Assembly (NCBI RefSeq): GCF_003688995.1
Contig: NZ_PENI01000037.1
Coordinates: 1 to 64,000, forward strand
Direction: 5' to 3'
Length of the DNA stretch: 64,000 nt
Origin: Streptomyces shenzhenensis
GTDB taxonomy: Bacteria > Actinomycetota > Actinomycetes > Streptomycetales > Streptomycetaceae
Shown: in pieces, positions 41,860 to 49,672 of the stretch
Layout: each line of letters opens with the position of its first letter
Position numbering within the stretch: the stretch's first letter is position 1
Translations under genes and position numbers: made by a program
The notes under the pieces: generated by a model
Seen by the model: the letters and a program-made list of their open reading frames with translations, nothing else
Database searches by the model: none
What the model was told of the DNA's origin: nothing

Positions 41860-43274
41860 CCACCGTCCAGGCGCGGGAGACCGAGCCCGTCGCGGACGAA
41901 CGGCGCTGGAAGGCGCTGGCGGTCTGTCTGACGGCGGGCTTCATGACCCTGCTCGACACGTCGATCGTGAACGTCGCCCTGCCCTCGATGGAACGCGGGC
42001 TGCGCGCCGCCCAGGCCGATCTGTCCTGGGTGGCCTCCGGCTACGCCCTCACCTACGGCCTGTTCCTCGTGCCCGCCGGACGGCTAGGCGATCTGCGGGG
42101 CCGCCGCCAGGTCTTCCTCACCGGTGTCGGGTTGTTCACGCTGGCCTCGGCGGCCTGCGGGCTGGCCCCGACGGGCACCTGGCTGGTGGTGTTCCGGCTG
42201 CTGCAGGGCATGGCGGGCGGCCTGATCGCGCCCCAGACGTCGGGGCTGATCCAGCAGCTGTTCCAGGGCTCCGAACGGGCCCGCGCCTTCGCCGCGTTCG
42301 GCAGCGTCGTCGCCGTCTCGACGGCGGTCGGACCGCTGGCGGGCGGTCTGCTGATCGAGCTGTCCGGCAGTTGGCGCTGGGTGTTCTACGTCAACCTGCC
42401 GATCGGTGTGGCGGTGTTCGCGGCGGCGCTGCGGCTGCTGCCGAACACCGCGCCGCGGGGGAACGCCGGTGAGGGGTTCGACGTACCGGGGGTGCTGCTG
42501 CTCGGCTTCGGCGCGCTCGCGCTGATGCTGCCGCTGGTGCAGGAACAGGCGTGGCCCGGCCGCGGCAAGTGGGCCCTGGTCCCGGTGGCCGTGCTGCTGC
42601 TGGTGCTGTTCTGTGCGTGGGAGCGGCGGCAGGGCGGGCTCGGCCGGGGCCCGCTCGTGGATCTGCGGCTGTTCGCACTGCGGTCGTTCTCGCTGGGCGC
42701 GCTGCTGAGCCTCATGTACTTCGCCGGCTTCACCTCGGTGTTCTTCGTCTACACCCTGTTCCTGCAGAACAGCCTGGGCTACAGCGCGCTGGCCGCGGGG
42801 ATGGCCGCGATGCCGTTCGCGGTCGGCTCGGCGGTGGCGGCGCTGGCCGGCGGCCGGCTGGTGGTACGCCACGGCCGCAGGCTGGTGGTGCTGGGGCTGG
42901 CCGGGGTGGCACTGGGGCTGGTGGGCACCATGGTGGCCGTGCAGCGGGTGCCGGGCGTGGGGTGGGCGGCGGCGCTGCCGCTGCTCGTCGCCGGGGTCGG
43001 CTCCGGTCTGACCGTCTCCCCCAACACCACGCTGACGCTCGCCCGGGTGCCGGTGCGCCGGGCCGGGGCGGCCGGCGGGGTGCTGCAGACCGGACAGCGG
43101 ATCGGATCCGCGGCCGGCATCGCTGCCGTGGGAGCGGTCTACTTCGCACACCTCGCCAACCACGGGCGAGCCGTGGACGCACTCCGGCTGAGCCTCGCCG
43201 CCTCACTCGTGTTCGTCCTGGCCGGACTGACCCTCGCCCTCGCCGACCTACGCGACCCCGCACCGCACGACTGA
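41856..43274 (+). CDS. MFS transporter, DHA2 (EmrB/QacA) type
   Basis: A 472-residue exporter with about 14 membrane helices: LDTSIVNVALPSMERGLRAA (motif D1), GRLGDLRGRRQVFLTG (motif A), LLQGMAGGLIAPQTSGLIQQ, and VAVSTAVGPLAGGLLI (motif C region). The likely role is proton-driven export of a toxic compound. Translation appears coupled to an upstream 39-codon leader. The last 62 codons belong to the first unit of a 223-base tandem repeat that continues beyond the stop. Confidence 0.88.
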   Translation: MTTVQARETEPVADERRWKALAVCLTAGFMTLLDTSIVNVALPSMERGLRAAQADLSWVASGYALTYGLFLVPAGRLGDLRGRRQVFLTGVGLFTLASAACGLAPTGTWLVVFRLLQGMAGGLIAPQTSGLIQQLFQGSERARAFAAFGSVVAVSTAVGPLAGGLLIELSGSWRWVFYVNLPIGVAVFAAALRLLPNTAPRGNAGEGFDVPGVLLLGFGALALMLPLVQEQAWPGRGKWALVPVAVLLLVLFCAWERRQGGLGRGPLVDLRLFALRSFSLGALLSLMYFAGFTSVFFVYTLFLQNSLGYSALAAGMAAMPFAVGSAVAALAGGRLVVRHGRRLVVLGLAGVALGLVGTMVAVQRVPGVGWAAALPLLVAGVGSGLTVSPNTTLTLARVPVRRAGAAGGVLQTGQRIGSAAGIAAVGAVYFAHLANHGRAVDALRLSLAASLVFVLAGLTLALADLRDPAPHD

Positions 43275-43721
43275 CCGGCCGCCACGCGCCGGTAGCCGCC
43301 GGCAGCTGCGAACCGGACAGCGGATCGGCTCTGCCGCCAGCATCGCCGCCGTGGGAGCGGTCTACTTCGCACACCTCGCCAACCACGGGCGAGCCGTGGA
43401 CGCACTCCGACTGGGCCTCGCCGCCTCACTCGTGTTCGTCCTGGCCGGACTGACCCTCGCCCTCGCCGACCTACGCGACCCCGCACCGCACGACTGACCG
43501 ATCGCCACGCGCCGGTAGCCGCCGACAGCTGCGAACCGGACAGCGGATCGGCTCTGCCGCCAGCATCGCCGCCGTGGGAGCGGTCTACTTCGCACACCTC
43601 GCCAACCACGGGCGAGCCGTGGACGCACTCCGACTGGGCCTCACCGCCTCACTCGTGTTCGTCCTGGCCGGACTGACCCTCGCCCTCGCCGACCTACGCG
43701 ACCCCGGGCAGCGGATCGGCT
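43089..43721 (+). repeat. 223-base tandem repeat derived from the MFS gene 3' end
   Basis: Three units with exact 223-base spacing start at 43089, 43312 and 43535 (each opening ACCGGACAGCGGATCGG). Unit 1 carries the exporter's last 62 codons plus 37 bases downstream. Units 2 and 3 differ from each other at only a few positions and from unit 1 at somewhat more. Unit 3 breaks off at about 43706, and a fourth, truncated unit start (CAGCGGATCGGCT, 43709-43721) abuts the stop of the convergent LysR-like gene. Because 223 is not a multiple of 3 and no start codon serves them, units 2-4 are untranslated. Confidence 0.92.
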
Positions 43722-44496
43722 AGGAGCCGCGTCGGGGCCGGCCCTTCCTGGTCCCCTTGGGCGCGGCGGACCGGCCCTGCCGGGTGCGGCCGCCGACGCC
43801 ACCGGCCGTGGGCTGCCGCCGGCCGGCGGCCTCGGGGCGCTTCCGCTTCGGCGGGGTCGGCTCGGGCTGTCCCGGCTGCAGGGTGCCCCTGCCCCGGGTG
43901 CTGTTGGCGGTGCGTCCCCGCACGATCCCGATGAGGTCCTCGACCAGGTCGGTGGTGGCGTCCTCGGGCCAGCACAGGGCGACGGCCGACTGCGGGGCGT
44001 CGACGACCGTGCGGTAGGTCAGGTCCCTGCGGTGGTGCAGCCGGGCCAGTGACTGGGGGACGACGAGGAGGCCGACGCCGGCCGCGACGAGTTCGACGGC
44101 GTCGGCGGTGGTGGCGGGCCGCTCGAAGGCCGGCTCGCCGGGCGGGGTGTCCCAGCCGAGGACGTCGTCGAGGGGGTGACAGACGGTCTCGTCGGCGAGG
44201 TCCGCGAGGGTCACCTCGTCCGCGGCCGTGATCAGATGGTCCTTGGGGACCATCACGACCGTGCTCTCGGTGTACAGCGGGATCGCGCTGAAGTACGTCC
44301 GGTCGACCGGAAGCCGGACGAGCCCCGCGTCGGCCGCGCCGGCACGCAGCGTCCCGGCCGCCTCGGCGGCCGGGACCTGGACGAGGTCGAGCGGGACGCC
44401 GGGCAGGCGCTCGTGCCAGATCCGCGCCCACTTGGCGGGCGTCGCTCCGGGGACGTACGCGAGCCGGAAAGACGGTGTTTCCTCCGGGTCTGTCAC
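43720..44496 (-). CDS. LysR-type substrate-binding-domain protein lacking the DNA-binding domain
   Basis: A 258-residue protein comprising only the effector-binding half of a LysR regulator: FRLAYVPGATPAKWARIWHE, IPLYTESTVVMVPKDHLITA, and VELVAAGVGLLVVPQSLARL. No N-terminal helix-turn-helix is encoded. Instead the last 60 residues form a highly basic, low-complexity tail (TPPKRKRPEAAGRRQP, then GTRKGRPRRGS) that could bind nucleic acid. The GTG at 44496 has no good ribosome-binding site and a TAGGCT lies just upstream, so the transcript may be leaderless. It is divergent from the DUF5997 gene. Its stop codon touches the end of the tandem repeat. Confidence 0.82.
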   Translation of the reverse strand: MTDPEETPSFRLAYVPGATPAKWARIWHERLPGVPLDLVQVPAAEAAGTLRAGAADAGLVRLPVDRTYFSAIPLYTESTVVMVPKDHLITAADEVTLADLADETVCHPLDDVLGWDTPPGEPAFERPATTADAVELVAAGVGLLVVPQSLARLHHRRDLTYRTVVDAPQSAVALCWPEDATTDLVEDLIGIVRGRTANSTRGRGTLQPGQPEPTPPKRKRPEAAGRRQPTAGGVGGRTRQGRSAAPKGTRKGRPRRGS

Positions 44497-44555
44497 CGGG
44501 CCAAGCCTACCGGCCGCGGTCGGCGCCCCCGCACCCGGCCGATACCCTTGACCGC

Positions 44556-44945
44556 ATGAAGTCGCAGCAGAGCACCCAGACGATGAAGCCCGCGACCGCG
44601 GCGAAGAAGCTGGGTGTGTACCTCCCCGCCACCCCCGCAGAGTTCCAGGAGGGTGCCGTCACGCGCGCCGAGCTGAACCGGCTCCAGTCCGAGCCGCCCG
44701 AGTGGCTGCGCGCGCTGCGACAGGACGGCCCGCACCCGCGCCCGGTGGTCGCGGAGAAGCTGGGCGTGTCCATCGCGGGCCTCGCCCGCGGCGGGGTGAC
44801 CGAAGCGCTCACCACCGAGCAGATCGAGGCGCTGAAGCGGGAGCGGCCCGAGTGGCTGGAGCGGGAGCGCGCCACCCAGGCCGGGGTCCGCAAGGAGGCG
44901 GCACGCCTGAAGGACCTGCGGAAGGAGAACGCCGGGCAGGGCTGA
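44556..44945 (+). CDS. DUF5997 family protein
   Basis: A 129-residue soluble protein starting MKSQQSTQTMKPATAAKKLG, followed by YLPATPAEFQEGAVTRAELN, then PRPVVAEKLGVSIAGLARGG. The latter resembles a short helix-turn-helix. I recognise it as DUF5997, an actinobacterial family of unknown function, regularly found divergent from a LysR-effector-domain gene as here. A TACCCT element 13 bases before the ATG and no ribosome-binding site suggest leaderless translation. It ends 22 bases from the convergent eCIS amidase gene, marking the left border of the eCIS locus. Confidence 0.82.
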   Translation: MKSQQSTQTMKPATAAKKLGVYLPATPAEFQEGAVTRAELNRLQSEPPEWLRALRQDGPHPRPVVAEKLGVSIAGLARGGVTEALTTEQIEALKRERPEWLERERATQAGVRKEAARLKDLRKENAGQG

Positions 44946-44967
44946 GTGCCCCGCCCGGCGGGCCGGT

Positions 44968-45861
44968 TCAGCCGTCCGACGGCACCTTCAGCCTGTCCCA
45001 GCTGGCCTTGCCGGGGATGCCGTCCGCGTCCTTGCCCTTGAAGCCCAGCTTGCGCTGCCAGGCCGCGTACGACGTGCGGTCGGCCTCGGTCCACTCCGGG
45101 CCCGGTCCCCGCTCGTAGTGGCTGCACCCCTCGGCGACGAGTCGGCGGCCCATCGCCGTGATCACCGCAGCCTTCTGCCCGATGTGGAAGAAGCCGCTGC
45201 CCGGGAAGGGTGCGTACGACGGCTTGGGCTTCTGCGGCTGCCCGGAGTCCTTCCCGCCCCCGCCGCCCTTTCCGGCCAGCCGGTCGGCGATGCGCCCGCG
45301 CATCCCGTCCATGGTGAAGCCGCGCGGGTCCTGCTTGCCCGGCTGCCACTCCTTGTGGCCGATCACCGACCGCTCGCTCCAGCCGTGGTGCCGGCAGATG
45401 GCGGCGGCGACCCGCGCGATGGCGTCCTTCTGAGCCTCCGGCCACGGGTCCTTGCCGTCGCCGAGATTGACGCACTCGAAGCCGTAGAAGTGCCGGTTGC
45501 CGTCGGTGTCGGCCTCGTTGTCGGGCGGCAGCTTCGTCTCGTTCACGACGGCCCGCAGCACGTCGCTGTCGCCGAGCCCGGCGTGGTTGGCGCGGCCGTT
45601 GCCGACGAGGTGGACATGGCCCTTCTTGTCGATGACGCCGTGGCACAGCGGGCCGGGCAGGCCGGAGTAGCCGCTGTAGCAGATGTCGACCGAGTTCTGG
45701 GTGCCCGAGGTGACGGTGTGGTGGATCATCACGCCGTTGATCGGGCCCCAGGGTCCCTTGGTGTTGCGGTTGTGGGCGCGCCAGTTGCGCACCTCGTGGA
45801 CGGTCACACCCTCCGCCCGCAGGATCTCCACCAACTTGGACGCGCTCATCGGCTGGGCCAT
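44968..45861 (-). CDS. N-acetylmuramoyl-L-alanine amidase with C-terminal peptidoglycan-binding-like domain (last eCIS operon gene)
   Basis: A 297-residue amidase_2-type zinc enzyme that should cut the amide bond between N-acetylmuramic acid and the peptide stem. Zinc-site segments are NGVMIHHTVTSG (H47), ECVNLGDG and VIGHKEWQPGKQDP (H169, D178). A Gly/Lys/Pro linker (about 205-220) leads to a C-terminal domain (FHIGQKAAVITAMGRRLVAE to GFKGKDADGIPGKASWDRLK) like those that bind cell wall. No signal peptide is seen, as expected if released by lysis or carried on the particle. Its ATG overlaps the DUF6519 stop (TGATG). It may help the particle cross, or the host shed, the cell wall. Confidence 0.87.
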   Translation of the reverse strand: MAQPMSASKLVEILRAEGVTVHEVRNWRAHNRNTKGPWGPINGVMIHHTVTSGTQNSVDICYSGYSGLPGPLCHGVIDKKGHVHLVGNGRANHAGLGDSDVLRAVVNETKLPPDNEADTDGNRHFYGFECVNLGDGKDPWPEAQKDAIARVAAAICRHHGWSERSVIGHKEWQPGKQDPRGFTMDGMRGRIADRLAGKGGGGGKDSGQPQKPKPSYAPFPGSGFFHIGQKAAVITAMGRRLVAEGCSHYERGPGPEWTEADRTSYAAWQRKLGFKGKDADGIPGKASWDRLKVPSDG

Positions 45862-47414
45862 CACTCGTCTCCTTCCACGGCCGCCTCCGCCGCCGCTGTG
45901 GTCTGTGACCGGCCGCCGGAGAGGTCGGCCTCCGCCGTCCGTTCCTCCCGGGCGGCGGACGCCTCCGCCGCGAGGGTCGCCTCGTCCGCCGCCGGGATGC
46001 TGCTGGCGAGCGGTCCGAAGGCGAGCCGCAGATCGACGGCGCTCTCCTCGCCCTTGACCAGGGCGAGCGGCGCGTAGTGCCGGTCGATGCCGGCCGGTGC
46101 CCGCAGCAGGGGGCGGCGCGCCGGGTCGACGGGCCAGTCGACGCCGCCGGTGGCGGTGCGCGCGGGGATCAGCCAGTGGTCGCCGGTGCGGTAGCCGCCG
46201 TCCGCGGCGAAGTACACCTCGACGCCGTCCTCCAGGGGCAGCCACTCCCCCTCGGTCACCGGGATCGCACCGCCGTCGAGCGCCGCGGTGCGGCCCTTGC
46301 GGCGGGGTCCCCCGCGGTGGTCCCAGCGGCGCAGGAACGGGTGCAGATGGGGCAGCCGGCCGACTCGCGGGTCGGGTTCGGCGGACAGCCGGACCCGGCG
46401 GCCGGGCAGGTCCAGTTCCTCGACCCGCAGCAGGGGCAGGGCGTCGAGCCGGGAGGAGTACGCGGTGTCCGTGAACTCGACCAGGTCGCCGACGTCGAGG
46501 TCCAGCTTGCCGTCGAGGCCGAGGGACGCCAGCTCCACCCAGGTGCCGTCGAGCCCGTCGACCGGGAAGACCACCGAGCCGTTCTCCCGGGACCACTTGA
46601 AGGTGGCGTCCTGCGCCGTGCCGCCCGCGTGGACCTCGACCCGGTACAGCTGGTTCTCCTGGCCGCGGTAGCGCGCGTCGGGCCGGACCAGGCAGGGGTC
46701 CTCGTCGGCGTGCTCGGGGCGTTCGGCGCGGGCGGCGAGCCGGGCCGTGGGGGCGGCCCGGCGCTGCGCCCAGCGGTCGAAGGCAGCCCTGACGACCTCC
46801 TTGGACGGGTCGGCGTCCTCGATCTCCAGCTCTCCCAGGGACAGCGGCAGCACCTGCCAGACGACCTTGGCGCGGACGGCGGTGTCGGGCAGCGCGGCGC
46901 CGAGCGCGACCTCGCGCAGCGCGGGGTCCTCTGCGGCGCTGACGGTCCGCTCCCACACCGTGAGGTAGACCACGAACGGCGACCGGCCGGGCGAGGGCAG
47001 CCGGTCGCCGGGCCGCTCCGGGTCGCGGAAGCCGTCCGGTTGGTTCCAGTAGTCCCAGTACGGCTGCGCGGACGCGGGCTGCCGGTCCGCCGCGGTGTCG
47101 TCCTCGGGCACGGGCACCTGCGGCGCCGGCCGGTCCGCGTCGCACAGGATGCCGTCGACGTAGTAGCGGCCGCCGTGGATGTGCAGGGTGTCGATGTCGT
47201 GTTTGCCGCCCACGTACTCGATGCGGAAGCCGGTGGCGTCGCGCGGCCCGCCGTGCCGGCCGATCAGGTCGGCGGTGCGGGTGCGGACCTGACGGAGCTG
47301 GATCGCGGCCTGCTCGTTCAGGTCGGCGTCGAGCTGCACACGGCCCTGCTGGGCGACGACCGCGGAGTAGTGCCGCTCGGGGCGGAAGGTGGAGCGGGAG
47401 AGATCGGCGTGCAT
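45861..47414 (-). CDS. DUF6519 domain eCIS-associated protein
   Basis: A 517-residue protein opening MHADLSRSTFRPERHYSAVV, then QQGRVQLDADLNEQAAIQLR, the signature of DUF6519. The remainder is rich in beta-strand-like segments (LYRVEVHAGG, FKWSRENGSVVFPVDGL, WVELASLGLDG) and ends in an Ala/Glu-rich tail. Proteins with this start are recurrent in contractile-injection and tail gene clusters; a surface or tail-fibre-related role is likely but unproven. It lies 53 bases after the beta-helix tail protein and overlaps the amidase gene by one base. A GGGGGTCCCCC palindrome overlaps its ribosome-binding region. Confidence 0.8.
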   Translation of the reverse strand: MHADLSRSTFRPERHYSAVVAQQGRVQLDADLNEQAAIQLRQVRTRTADLIGRHGGPRDATGFRIEYVGGKHDIDTLHIHGGRYYVDGILCDADRPAPQVPVPEDDTAADRQPASAQPYWDYWNQPDGFRDPERPGDRLPSPGRSPFVVYLTVWERTVSAAEDPALREVALGAALPDTAVRAKVVWQVLPLSLGELEIEDADPSKEVVRAAFDRWAQRRAAPTARLAARAERPEHADEDPCLVRPDARYRGQENQLYRVEVHAGGTAQDATFKWSRENGSVVFPVDGLDGTWVELASLGLDGKLDLDVGDLVEFTDTAYSSRLDALPLLRVEELDLPGRRVRLSAEPDPRVGRLPHLHPFLRRWDHRGGPRRKGRTAALDGGAIPVTEGEWLPLEDGVEVYFAADGGYRTGDHWLIPARTATGGVDWPVDPARRPLLRAPAGIDRHYAPLALVKGEESAVDLRLAFGPLASSIPAADEATLAAEASAAREERTAEADLSGGRSQTTAAAEAAVEGDE

Positions 47415-47467
47415 GAAGGGGGTCCCCCTGGTTCAGGATGAGGTCACGAGGGCGGCGGGCGGGCGGC

Positions 47468-49672
47468 TCACGTCACGAAGAAGATCCCGGCGTCGGTGCC
47501 GGCGGGCGTGTACTCGGCGAGCCGGGCCCTGAGGCCGTCCTCGCGCTGCGGCCGGTACAGGTCGTGGAAGGCGCCGAGTTCGGCGCCGTCGTCCGCGCCG
47601 CGCCGGATCTCCTCGGCGCAGCGGTCCGCGAGCAGCCCGTACCACGGGGTTCCGTAGCGTTCGCCGGCGAACAACGGCCGTACCCGGGCGGCCTGCTGCG
47701 GACCGGCCAGGTCCGGTTGGCAGCGGTGGCGGCGCGGCGTGCGCGAGCCGGGCGGGACGTAGCAGAACCGCAGACAGCCGATGCCGCGCCGGGCCACGTG
47801 CAGCTTGCCGGTGAGGATCGAGTTCTCGGCGATGCGCACCGCGTGGGTGCGCACCTCGCCGATGACGGTGGTGCGGTGCAGATGCAGCACGGCGTGGGCG
47901 TGGCGGCAGTCCGGGGCGGACAGGGCCGTGCGGTCGTGGCCGGTGGCGTCCAGGATGCTGTCGCGCAGATGGATGTCGAGCGGGTCCTCGCTCACCTCGT
48001 CGCCGATGACCTCGATGGTGCCGAGGATGCTGTGCTCGATCCGCAGGCAGGCGGTGGTGCGGTCGAGGACGATGCTGGGCTCGTCGGGCGAGTGCGGTGC
48101 GCACTCGGGCTCCAGGGACCAGCCGGGCACCAGTGTGCTGTGCCGGACGACGACGGCGCCCATCGGGCCGGTCACGTTGATGCCGCGCCCGGCGACCAGC
48201 AGGCCGTCGAGGGTGATGCGGGGCCGTTCGTGGGGTGCGCAGTCGTCGGTGACGGCGCGGATGTTGAGGGCGTCGGGCCGGTTGCTGTACCAGTCGAGCA
48301 GCCGGATCACCGGCCGGGTGCCCTCGGCCGCGCGCAGTTCGAGGCGGTCGCCGGGGTCGAGGTCGAAGTCCAGCTGCTCCTGGTGGGCGCCGCTGTGCGT
48401 GATCTCGATGATCCCGGTGCGGCCGGGGCCGCGGTCCTGCTGCCAGGCACGGTAGGCGTCCATGATCCGCTGGAAGGGCTGGCCGGGTCCGACCCTGAGC
48501 ACGGTGGCGTCCGGGCGGGCCGCGCGGTCGCGGTCGTACTCGCCGCCGCCCAGGTCGGCGCCGGCGGCGTGGTGGTAGTCGACCTGGACGCCCTGGCGGG
48601 GTGCGGACCGGGACCCGAAGGCGATACGGCCCAGCTCCGGGTCGACGGCGACCTGGCCGCGCCGCGGGCGGTAGCGCCAGTCCGACAGGTCGGCGACCAG
48701 CACGTCGGCGAGGGGTACGGGCCGGTCCTCGCCGTCGCGCCGGATGACGAGGCTCTTGCCGGGGCCGTAGTAGTCGGCGAGCCGGTCGTGCAGCAGTCTG
48801 CGGGTGATGAACGCCGGGACGTTGTCGACGGCGGCGATGTGCGCGGGCGACGGCTCCGGGACCGGCCTGGTGACCAGCGGGGTGTCGTTGCCGAGGAGGG
48901 AGAAGGTGTAGAGGTTGCGGGCGCGGTCGATGCAGTAGGCCGGTGCCGAGGTCAGCGCCTGCGCCCGGAGCCGCCACACGAACAGCGCGACCCCGGCCGG
49001 CGTCCGGCCGCCCTGCCTGCGGCGGGAGTCGGCGCGGCGCACGTCGACGGTGCGGGCCGTCTGTTCGAACGGGCCGCCCGCGACGGCGAGCGCCGCGCCG
49101 TCCCGCAGGTCGACGAGGCGCCCGCGCTCCCCGCGCGGGCCGCTGCCGTACAGCTTCACGGGCTGGGTGTGGGCCACCAGCCGGGACAGCTCGACGGCCC
49201 GCGAGGGCCAGTCGGCCACCTGCTCGGCCAGTTCCTCCAGGAGGTGGAGGGTGCCCTTGCGGCGGCGGTGGGCGACGGTGGCGGCCACATCGCGGCGCGG
49301 GGCGACGGCCTCGGCGAGCGCGTCCCGGCCGCCGCCGTACAGGCCGGTGTCCAGAACACTCCCCGGGCCTGCGGCCCGGGGAGTCCCCGCCTCGCTTCGC
49401 TCGTGGCCCGGCAGGGTGCGGTAGCCGACCAGGTCGCCGAGGTAGGGCAGCACCCAGGGGGCGGCGGTCTCCACGAACAGGTCCTCGTAGCTCTGGGCGA
49501 CGCCGTCGCGGACCCGGTCGAACTGCTCGGCGATCACCGCGAGCAGGGCGCGCAGCGGTTCGCCCTCCTCGGCGTCGCGCAGCCGGTGCCATCGTGGCAG
49601 CAGCTCGGCGAGCCCGTCGGGATCCCGTGGCGCGACCGCGGCCGGCGTCTCCAACTCGACGTCGGGGCACAT
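47468..49672 (-). CDS. eCIS tail/baseplate protein with N-terminal tail-protein-I-like and beta-helix regions
   Basis: A 734-residue protein. The N-terminal 180 residues (LPRWHRLRDAEEGEPLRALL, then QSYEDLFVETAAPWVLPYLG and VAATVAHRRRKGTLHLLEEL) resemble phage tail protein I / Afp12-13-type baseplate periphery proteins. Residues about 430-620 have regularly spaced turns (ITLDGLLVAGRGINVTGPMG, VVVRHSTLVPGWSL, LRIEHSILGTIEVIG, HAVRIAENSILTG) typical of right-handed beta-helices, and a Cys-rich segment follows. ATG 49672 overlaps the preceding stop (TGATG) with GGAGG upstream. It probably joins the baseplate to fibres or forms a spike. A perfect palindrome at 49358-49384 encodes part of an apparent in-frame insertion near residue 100. 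Confidence 0.78.
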   Translation of the reverse strand: MCPDVELETPAAVAPRDPDGLAELLPRWHRLRDAEEGEPLRALLAVIAEQFDRVRDGVAQSYEDLFVETAAPWVLPYLGDLVGYRTLPGHERSEAGTPRAAGPGSVLDTGLYGGGRDALAEAVAPRRDVAATVAHRRRKGTLHLLEELAEQVADWPSRAVELSRLVAHTQPVKLYGSGPRGERGRLVDLRDGAALAVAGGPFEQTARTVDVRRADSRRRQGGRTPAGVALFVWRLRAQALTSAPAYCIDRARNLYTFSLLGNDTPLVTRPVPEPSPAHIAAVDNVPAFITRRLLHDRLADYYGPGKSLVIRRDGEDRPVPLADVLVADLSDWRYRPRRGQVAVDPELGRIAFGSRSAPRQGVQVDYHHAAGADLGGGEYDRDRAARPDATVLRVGPGQPFQRIMDAYRAWQQDRGPGRTGIIEITHSGAHQEQLDFDLDPGDRLELRAAEGTRPVIRLLDWYSNRPDALNIRAVTDDCAPHERPRITLDGLLVAGRGINVTGPMGAVVVRHSTLVPGWSLEPECAPHSPDEPSIVLDRTTACLRIEHSILGTIEVIGDEVSEDPLDIHLRDSILDATGHDRTALSAPDCRHAHAVLHLHRTTVIGEVRTHAVRIAENSILTGKLHVARRGIGCLRFCYVPPGSRTPRRHRCQPDLAGPQQAARVRPLFAGERYGTPWYGLLADRCAEEIRRGADDGAELGAFHDLYRPQREDGLRARLAEYTPAGTDAGIFFVT
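49358..49384. repeat. GC-rich palindrome inside the tail-protein gene
   Basis: ACTCCCCGGGCC (49358-49369) and GGCCCGGGGAGT (49373-49384) form a perfect 12-base-pair stem with a 3-base loop. It is immediately followed by CCTCGCTTCGCTCG. The encoded residues (GHERSEAGTPRAAGPG) look unlike the surrounding protein, as if a mobile palindromic unit had inserted in frame. Confidence 0.65.

Noticed and set aside
43089..43721. CRISPR-like or integron-like array
   Set aside because: The units are 223 bases, contiguous, without spacers, and clearly derived from the end of the neighbouring exporter gene.
47417..47429. Rho-independent terminator before DUF6519
   Set aside because: The central spacer is one base, so a full hairpin cannot form, and it sits in the ribosome-binding region of an operon gene.
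49358..49384. Intragenic transcription terminator
   Set aside because: The hairpin lies inside a coding gene of a coupled operon and is translated in frame; insertion of a palindromic repeat explains it better.
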